This document shows positions 53,960-64,000 of a DNA stretch of 64,000 nucleotides, one piece after another. The DNA comes from Salinispora pacifica CNR114 (GTDB lineage Bacteria; Actinomycetota; Actinomycetes; Mycobacteriales; Micromonosporaceae), in the NCBI RefSeq assembly GCF_000514775.1, contig NZ_AZWO01000001.1, positions 1 to 64,000 on the forward strand, in the 5' to 3' direction. Position 1 is the stretch's first letter. Each line of letters opens with the position of its first letter. The position numbers and the translations under genes are program-made. Below the pieces are notes generated by a model. That model worked only from the letters and a program-made list of their open reading frames with translations, searched no databases and was not told the DNA's origin.

Positions 53960-54919
53960 GTGACTGAGATGACGTACCGCCGGTTGGGCGACTCCGGGCT
54001 CGTGGTGTCCGCGGTCGGCATCGGCTGCAACAACTTTGGCCGCCGGGTCGACCTGGACGGGACCCGGGCGGTGGTGGCGGCCGCCCTCGATTCCGGGATC
54101 AACTTCTTCGACACCGCCGACATCTATGGTGCTCCGCCGGGTGGCTCCGAGGAACTCCTCGGCCAGGTACTCAAGGGAGGCCGGGACGATGTGGTGATCG
54201 CCACCAAGTTCGGCATGGACATGGACGGCCATAACGGACCGGACTACGGTGCCCGCGGTGCCCGTCGCTATGTCATGCGGGCGGTGGAGGCTTCGCTGCG
54301 TCGGCTGCAGACCGACCACATTGACCTGTACCAGCTGCACGAGCCGGACCCCGGCACCCCGATCGACGAGACGCTGGCCGCACTGGACGATCTGGTCACC
54401 GCCGGCAAGGTGCGTTACCTGGGTAACTCCAACTTCGACGGCTGGCAGATCGCCGACGCGGACTGGACCGCCAGCTCGCGCGGGTCGACCCGGTTCATCT
54501 CCGCCCAGAACCACTACTCGCTGCTCCAACGGGGTGTCGAGGCCGAGGTTGTCCCGGCGTGTGAGCGGTTCGGGCTGGGCCTGCTGCCCTTCTTTCCCCT
54601 CGCCAACGGCCTGCTCACCGGCAAGTACAAGCGCGGCGAGGCCGCGCCGTCGGGCAGTCGCCTCGCCGGTGGCGGCCGGTACGCGGCCCGGCTGGCCGCC
54701 GCCGACTGGGACACCATCGAGGCGCTCGAGGCCTACGCGGCCGAGCGCGGCCTCAGCCTGCTTCAGGTCGCCATCGGCGGGCTCGCCGCCCAGCCCGCGG
54801 TGGCCTCGGTGATCGCCGGTGCCACCACCCCCGACCAGGTACGGGCCAACGCGGCGGCGGGTGCCTGGGTGCCCGACGCCGACGACCTGGCCGCCCTGCG
54901 GGCGGTACTCGACAGCTAG
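53960..54919 (+). CDS. Aldo/keto reductase
   Basis: A 319-residue NADPH-dependent oxidoreductase of the AKR superfamily (YhdN/Tas-like). The catalytic tetrad is visible: Asp and Tyr in NFFDTADIYG, Lys in VIATKFG and His in LYQLHEPD. The C-terminal cofactor region includes ASVIAGATTPDQVRANA. GTG at 53960 is supported by TAGGGT ending 7 bases upstream (leaderless); ATG 53969 is the alternative. The substrate is unknown. It is monocistronic, ended by the hairpin at 54933-54966. Confidence 0.92.
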   Translation: MTEMTYRRLGDSGLVVSAVGIGCNNFGRRVDLDGTRAVVAAALDSGINFFDTADIYGAPPGGSEELLGQVLKGGRDDVVIATKFGMDMDGHNGPDYGARGARRYVMRAVEASLRRLQTDHIDLYQLHEPDPGTPIDETLAALDDLVTAGKVRYLGNSNFDGWQIADADWTASSRGSTRFISAQNHYSLLQRGVEAEVVPACERFGLGLLPFFPLANGLLTGKYKRGEAAPSGSRLAGGGRYAARLAAADWDTIEALEAYAAERGLSLLQVAIGGLAAQPAVASVIAGATTPDQVRANAAAGAWVPDADDLAALRAVLDS

Positions 54920-54932
54920 CGAGTGGAGAATC

Positions 54933-54966
54933 TCGGCCTCCCATCGTCTCAATGGTGGGAGGCCGA
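54933..54966 (+). terminator. Terminator after aldo/keto reductase gene
   Basis: A perfect 11-bp stem (54933-54943 with 54956-54966) followed by ttcgtg. Confidence 0.75.
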
Positions 54967-55026
54967 TTCGTGTCCGGGCCGGCTCCGGCAGCGGCCGGTC
55001 CGCACACTTGCGCCGAGGACGCCGTC

Positions 55027-55056
55027 TTGGCAGCCACACGGCGCCTGCCGTACGGT
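55027..55056 (+). promoter_or_regulatory. Promoter of the thiamin operon
   Basis: TTGGCA (55027-55032) and TACGGT (55051-55056) with an 18-base spacer, placing the start a few bases ahead of the riboswitch. Confidence 0.55.
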
Positions 55057-55065
55057 GGTGGGTAG

Positions 55066-55156
55066 TAACCCACGGGAGCCCGGTAAACCGGGCTGAGAGG
55101 GGGGCTGAGAGCCCCCGACCGTTGAACCTGATCCGGGTAGTGCCGGCGCAGGGAGG
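55066..55156 (+). ncRNA. TPP (THI-box) riboswitch
   Basis: The conserved THI elements are present in order: acgggagcccgg, ccgggctgaga, ttgaacctgatccgggt, then gtgccggcgcaggga. An optional P3a hairpin (gggggc/gccccc, 55100-55116) carries a second ctgaga in its loop. The aptamer ends directly at the thiE ribosome-binding site (ggaggag, 55152-55158), so TPP binding probably hides it and blocks translation initiation. Confidence 0.95.
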
Positions 55157-55165
55157 AGAGTTGCC

Positions 55166-55788
55166 GTGTCGTCCCTTGGGCGTCTACATCTGATTACCGA
55201 CACCAGACCTGGGCGCAACCCGCTCACCGTGGTGCGGGCCGCCTTGTCGGTGGCCCGTACCGAACTGGTCGTCCAGGTCCGCGTGACCGACGACGCGACC
55301 GACCGGCAGGCGTACGACCTGGCCCGCCAGGTGACCGCGCTCTGCGCCCCGTACGGTGCGACCTGCCTGGTGAACGATCGGCTACACGTGGCCCTGGCGG
55401 TTGGTGCCGCCGGTGGACACGTGGGCGCCGACGACCTGCCCGTCGGGGCGGCCCGCGCGGTGCTCGGCTCCGCCGCTGTCCTCGGCGCCACCGCCCGGTA
55501 CGCGGACACCGCTGTCGAGGCGGTCGTCGCCGGGGCCAGTTACCTCGGGGTCGGGCCGGTCCACTCCACCACCTCAAAGGACGGCCTGCCGCCCGCGATC
55601 GGCGTGGCGGGGGTACGGGCGGTTGCCGCCGCGGTCAGCGTGCCGGTGATCGCCATCGGGGCGGTGACCGCAGCGGACGTGCCGGCCCTGCGGGCCGCGG
55701 GCGCGTACGGAGTGGCGGTGATCGGCGCGCTCTCGCACGCCGCCGACCCCGCCCGGACCACCGCCGAACTGATCAAGGCGCTGACGTG

Positions 55789-55792
<4 letters not shown>
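55166..55792 (+). CDS. thiE: Thiamine phosphate synthase-like protein, first copy
   Basis: A 208-residue TIM-barrel protein of the ThiE/TenI family, which joins HMP-PP and THZ-P to give thiamine phosphate. LVNDRLHVALAVGAAG and GHVGADDLP match ThiE substrate-binding elements, and GVGPVHSTTSKDG matches its GPxxxTxTK loop. The usual iGxSxH element is degenerate (LGATARYAD). GTG at 55166 is the first codon after the riboswitch. It overlaps thiO. A divergent second homologue follows in the operon, so which is the active synthase is open. Confidence 0.85.
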
Positions 55793-60949
<5,157 letters not shown>

Positions 60950-60953
60950 TCTC

Positions 60954-61000
60954 TGACCACCGCGGCACCCCGAGCAGCAGGCGGGGTGCCGCGGTGGTCA
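60954..61000 (+). terminator. Terminator of the thiamin operon
   Basis: A perfect 19-bp stem (60954-60972 with 60982-61000) with a 9-base loop, 4 bases after the thiC stop. It also faces the convergent gene ending at 61045 and may act in both directions. Confidence 0.82.
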
Positions 61001-61044
61001 TCGGGCACCGCGTTGACCGGGCCCGTCGAGACGGGGGCGGCTGG

Positions 61045-62370
61045 TCAGTCGGCGTGATGCCGGCCGACAGAGCGCAACGAGCGGCGAGCGCCTTCCCGAT
61101 TGGGCTCGTTGTTGGGGACCGGCTCGCTCAGACCGGTCACCCAGTCAACGAACTCCTCGTCCTGTGCTGGTAGCGGGACCTCCGCTGTCGGCTCCGCCAC
61201 CTCGTCGGCCCGGGAGCGACTGCGTCGGAACAGGTTTCGGCGGCGCGGGGCGGGAGGCGTCGCGCCGGCCACCAACTGGTCGTCCGCGGCACCCGGGTCG
61301 GCCTCGTCCGCTACCGGACGCGGTCGGGCCGCCGGGACGGGGCTGCCGGTGGTCGGCGCGGCCGTGTCGACCTCGGCCGGAGCCGGAGATATCGGGGGGA
61401 CTACCGTCGGCGCGGGGGCGAGCAGCGGTTCGGGGCCCGGTGTTGGCTCGGGTTTGGCTGCCGGTGGGCGTTTCCTCGGTGGCCAGCGCAGTAACGTGGT
61501 GGCTCGTTCGACCGGGCGTTCGATCAGTGGCCAGCGCAGCGTCGCGGCGACGGCCGAGCCGAGTCCGCCGGCGACCACCGTGAGCAGGGCGGCGTAGTAC
61601 GGCGTGGTCTGGTACTGGTCCGCATCCGCCCCGGGGCCCGCCACCAGGTACGCGCCGGCTAACAGCATCGGCCCGGGCAGCCCGGTCAGCGCGCCGACGG
61701 ATGTGGCCTGCCCGCGTCGACGGGCGAGGCCGCCGGCGCCGACTCCGGCCAGCAGCGCCGCCGCCGGAAGGCCCAGCAGGCAGAGGCGGTCCGCCGCGGC
61801 GGGGTCGAGCCAGGAGGGTTCCCACACCCCGAGGCGTACTGCCCGCAGTGGGCCGGTGTCGTTCAGCGACGGGGCAACCGAGGCCAGGGCGAGGAACCAG
61901 ACCAGGCCGGCGACGATCGCCATGTTCCAGAGCAGCGGGGGTCGTATGAGGACGGCCAGCGCCGCACCCCCGCCGAGCACCGCGCCGAGGAGTGCACCAG
62001 CGGCGACAGACCAGACCGGTTCCACGGCACCCACGTCGGCAGCTCGGGCCGACTGCATTCCCAGCGGCGCGACGACCATGGCACCGAGCGCGGCGGCGCC
62101 CGCCACGGCGGCCCGCCGACGAACGCTGATCAGTGGGGCTCCCCGGCGCGCCAGCCGTTCGGCACAGACGGCACCGGTGACAGCGGCGTTCGCCGCAAAC
62201 CAGGCGACCCAGGCGAGTTGTGCTGGCCACTGGTTGACGCTCGCGTCGGTGAAGGCGCCGGAGAAGCGCACGATGCCGAAGCCGAATGCGACGCCGAGCT
62301 GCCCGGCTCCGGCCAGCAGACTTACCCCAAGCGCCGTGAGCAGTAGCTTGCTCAAGGTCCGAAACGCCAT
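61045..62370 (-). CDS. Multi-pass membrane protein with Pro-rich cytosolic tail, unknown function
   Basis: A 441-residue protein. About seven hydrophobic segments span residues 8-280 (for example LLLTALGVSLLAGAGQLGVA and IRPPLLWNMAIVAGLVWFLA). Residues 295-441 are a soluble, Pro/Ala/Glu-rich tail ending in basic and acidic blocks (RRNLFRRSRSRADE, then QDEEFVDWVTGLSE). It was not recognised beyond actinobacterial conserved hypothetical membrane proteins. TAACCT ends 7 bases before ATG 62370, suggesting a leaderless mRNA. It is convergent with thiC. Confidence 0.82.
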   Translation of the reverse strand: MAFRTLSKLLLTALGVSLLAGAGQLGVAFGFGIVRFSGAFTDASVNQWPAQLAWVAWFAANAAVTGAVCAERLARRGAPLISVRRRAAVAGAAALGAMVVAPLGMQSARAADVGAVEPVWSVAAGALLGAVLGGGAALAVLIRPPLLWNMAIVAGLVWFLALASVAPSLNDTGPLRAVRLGVWEPSWLDPAAADRLCLLGLPAAALLAGVGAGGLARRRGQATSVGALTGLPGPMLLAGAYLVAGPGADADQYQTTPYYAALLTVVAGGLGSAVAATLRWPLIERPVERATTLLRWPPRKRPPAAKPEPTPGPEPLLAPAPTVVPPISPAPAEVDTAAPTTGSPVPAARPRPVADEADPGAADDQLVAGATPPAPRRRNLFRRSRSRADEVAEPTAEVPLPAQDEEFVDWVTGLSEPVPNNEPNREGARRSLRSVGRHHAD

Positions 62371-62377
62371 GCCGGGC

Positions 62378-62383
62378 AGGTTA
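62378..62383 (-). promoter_or_regulatory. -10 box of leaderless membrane-protein gene
   Basis: TAACCT on the minus strand, 7 bases before the ATG at 62370; no clear -35. Confidence 0.4.
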
Positions 62384-62450
62384 CGGTCCCGGCGCGGGCG
62401 GGCGCCACTGGCACGCCGGGCCGGGTGCGGTAGCCCGCCCCGGCATTGGG

Positions 62451-62753
62451 TTACTTGAGCTCGACCAGCCGGGCCAGGTAGGTCGTGTCGCCCGTGTTGG
62501 TCAGCATGTGCACCGCTCCCGGATCCCGGTAGACGACGCCGCCGGTTGGCTCATCGGCGTCGATTCGGTCGCCGTCGATGGTCTGCACGACGTTCTTGGC
62601 ACCCTGGATCGCCACCACCAGATACGGGTGGTCGTGCCGATGCAGCGGCTGCCGCTCACCGGGTGCCAGTCTGATGTGCCAGACCCGTACCCGGTCGTTC
62701 TCGAAAACGATCTCCTGGCCCACCGGGCCCAGCTCAAGGTCGGTTGTGGTCAT
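62451..62753 (-). CDS. Cupin-domain protein
   Basis: A 100-residue small beta-barrel. HIRLAPGERQPLHRHDHPYL gives cupin motif 1 with two His ligands plus Glu, and YRDPGAVHMLTNTGD gives motif 2 with its His. Metal binding is likely; the reaction is unknown. ATG at 62753 overlaps the stop of the LLM gene by 4 bases (ATGA), so the two are translationally coupled and probably serve one pathway. Confidence 0.87.
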   Translation of the reverse strand: MTTTDLELGPVGQEIVFENDRVRVWHIRLAPGERQPLHRHDHPYLVVAIQGAKNVVQTIDGDRIDADEPTGGVVYRDPGAVHMLTNTGDTTYLARLVELK

Positions 62754-63700
62754 TGTGGTCCATCCAGTTGGGGGAGCACCTCGGCGGCGATGAGCTCCAG
62801 GTGGTCGAGGTCGGCGAGGTCGATGAGGCGCAGGTGGACGCGGCTCGCTCCGATCGCGGCGAACTCGCCGATGCGATCGACGAGCCGCGCGGGCGAGCCC
62901 ACGACCGGATCCTCCGGGGGCAGGGCGCTGGGTCGGTGCAGGGGAGCGGCACGGTGGCGTGCCTCGGCGTCGGTGCGGCCGACGGCCACCACAATCCCCG
63001 CCGAGAGCGTCAGTGGTTGCCGCCCGGACTCGGCCCGGCCAGTGGCATCGCATGCCTCCCCGACCCGCTCATACGCCGCCGCCGTCTGGGCGACGGAGGT
63101 GAACGGCATGTTGAACTCGTCGGCATACCGGGCAGCCAGGTCCGGGGTACGCTTCGCACCGCGACCGCCCACGATCACCGGTGGACCGGGGCGCTGGACC
63201 GGCTTCGGCAGTGCTGGCGCGTCAACGAGTTGGTAATGCTCTCCGGAGTAGCTGAACCCGGCTCCCGGAGGGGTACGCCACAGGCCGGTGACGATCTCCA
63301 GCTGCTCGGCCAGCCGGTCGAACCGTTCCCTGACGCCGGGGAAGGGAATCCCGTAGGCGGTGTGCTCCCGCTCGTACCAGCCGGCGCCGATACCCAGCTC
63401 GACCCGGCCACCGCTCATCTGGTCGACCTGCGCCACCATGACGGCCAGTGGGCCGGGTAGCCGGAAGGTGGCCGACGTGACCAGCGTGCCGAGCCGGATC
63501 CGGCTGGTCTCGCGGGCCAGCGCGGCCAGCGTCAGCCAGGCGTCCGTGGGACCGGGCAGCGCCGGGTCGTCGCCCATCGCCCGGTAGTGGTCGGCGCGGA
63601 GGAAGGCGTCGTAGCCGCAGTGCTCCGCGTGGCGGGCGAACCGGAGCTGGTCTTCGTAGCTGGCGCCACGGTGTGGTTCGGTGAATACCGAGACGCGCAT
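62750..63700 (-). CDS. LLM-class (luciferase-like) oxidoreductase, probably F420-dependent
   Basis: A 316-residue TIM-barrel flavin/F420 enzyme. ADHYRAMGDDPALPGPTDAW, RIRLGTLVTSATFRLPGPLA and VELGIGAGWYEREHTAYGIP are typical of the actinobacterial F420-dependent group. Cofactor choice between F420 and FMN is inference. It overlaps the upstream ABC ATPase stop by one base (TGATG) and the cupin start by 4 bases, forming a tight three-gene unit read leftward. Confidence 0.9.
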   Translation of the reverse strand: MRVSVFTEPHRGASYEDQLRFARHAEHCGYDAFLRADHYRAMGDDPALPGPTDAWLTLAALARETSRIRLGTLVTSATFRLPGPLAVMVAQVDQMSGGRVELGIGAGWYEREHTAYGIPFPGVRERFDRLAEQLEIVTGLWRTPPGAGFSYSGEHYQLVDAPALPKPVQRPGPPVIVGGRGAKRTPDLAARYADEFNMPFTSVAQTAAAYERVGEACDATGRAESGRQPLTLSAGIVVAVGRTDAEARHRAAPLHRPSALPPEDPVVGSPARLVDRIGEFAAIGASRVHLRLIDLADLDHLELIAAEVLPQLDGPQ

Positions 63701-64000
63701 CAGGGCGCCTCCACCGATCCGGGTTCCTGCTCCGCGAGCAGCTCGTGCAGGTCGGCGCTGACCCGGGCGACATCGGCCAGATGTGCGTTGCGGCCAAGCG
63801 TGCGCGGGCGGGGGATGGAGACGTCAACGAGGTCGCGGATGCGGCCGGGGCGAGGGCTGAGCACGACCACCCGGTCAGCCAGCAGGACCGCTTCTTCGAT
63901 GGAGTGGGTGACGAAGACGACCGTCGCCGATGTCTCCATGTGCACCCGTTGTAGCTCGCCGGAGAGCTCCTCGCGGGTGAGCGCATCCAGGGCGGAGAAG
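63700..64000 (-). CDS. ABC transporter ATP-binding protein, C-terminal part (5' end outside window)
   Basis: Only the last 100 codons are present. The visible part starts within the sequence after Walker B (FSALDALTREELSGEL) and includes the H-loop VVFVTHSIEEAVLLADR. VVLSPRPGRIRDLVDVSIPR is characteristic of the NitT/TauT (SsuB/ThiZ-like) importers of sulfonates, nitrate or pyrimidine precursors. It is coupled to the LLM oxidoreductase. The substrate is unknown; the neighbouring thiamin operon raises the possibility of an HMP-type substrate but does not show it. Confidence 0.88.
   Translation of the reverse strand, partial: FSALDALTREELSGELQRVHMETSATVVFVTHSIEEAVLLADRVVVLSPRPGRIRDLVDVSIPRPRTLGRNAHLADVARVSADLHELLAEQEPGSVEAP

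Overview
This window is chromosomal DNA from a high-GC actinobacterium. Several features point to the family Micromonosporaceae (Micromonospora/Salinispora type): strong GC bias at third codon positions, frequent GTG and TTG starts, the gene order, a UPF0336-type MaoC protein beside rpmG, a futalosine-pathway gene (mqnD), a bacterial XPB helicase and an F420-type luciferase-like oxidoreductase. The family assignment is inference from protein resemblance. No rRNA, CRISPR array, insertion sequence or prophage was seen.

Layout. 1-12 kb is accessory housekeeping: a truncated secreted protein, XPB helicase and its usual actinobacterial companion (Helicase_C_3/WYL-like), a cold-shock-domain protein, mqnD, an MFS exporter, a small protein of unknown function, and a membrane GGDEF-EAL protein with damaged GGDEF and EAL signatures. 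12.1-18 kb holds tRNA-Thr, tRNA-Met, rpmG, two MaoC-like dehydratase subunits, tRNA-Trp, secE-nusG, rplKA and rplJL with a probable L10-leader attenuator. 18.4-26 kb is rpoBC. After a hexanucleotide repeat and three small genes, 27.6-32.4 kb is the str operon (rpsL-rpsG-fusA-tuf). 32.7-42.4 kb is the S10-spc cluster from rpsJ to rplO with very tight start/stop overlaps. A 0.9 kb non-coding stretch then precedes secY-adk-map. infA-rpmJ-rpsM-rpsK-rpsD-rpoA-rplQ-truA follow. After a methyltransferase, an ABC-F protein and an aldo/keto reductase comes a TPP-riboswitch-controlled thiamin operon (55.1-61 kb: thiE-thiO-thiS-thiG-second thiE-like gene-thiD-thiC). The right end is on the minus strand: a membrane protein, and an overlapping cupin/LLM oxidoreductase/ABC ATPase cluster cut off by the window edge.

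How the genes work together. Most of the window is one translation-transcription supercluster: elongation and initiation factors, about 28 ribosomal proteins, all large RNA polymerase subunits, transcription factor NusG, the Sec translocon core (SecE, SecY) and N-terminal Met processing. Perfect hairpins mark the ends of nusG, rplKA, rplJL, rpoBC, rplO, rplQ, the aldo/keto reductase gene and thiC. Promoter-like pairs of the TTGnnn-17/18-TAnnnT type recur in front of rpmG, tRNA-Trp, rpoB, rpsL, infA and thiE.

No wholly new system is obvious. The best leads are shared short elements in the leaders of separate ribosomal-protein operons, a GGTGTC repeat occupying the promoter of a small gene, a 38-residue membrane peptide gene ahead of the degenerate GGDEF-EAL protein, two divergent ThiE-like genes in one riboswitch operon, and a set of apparently leaderless genes.
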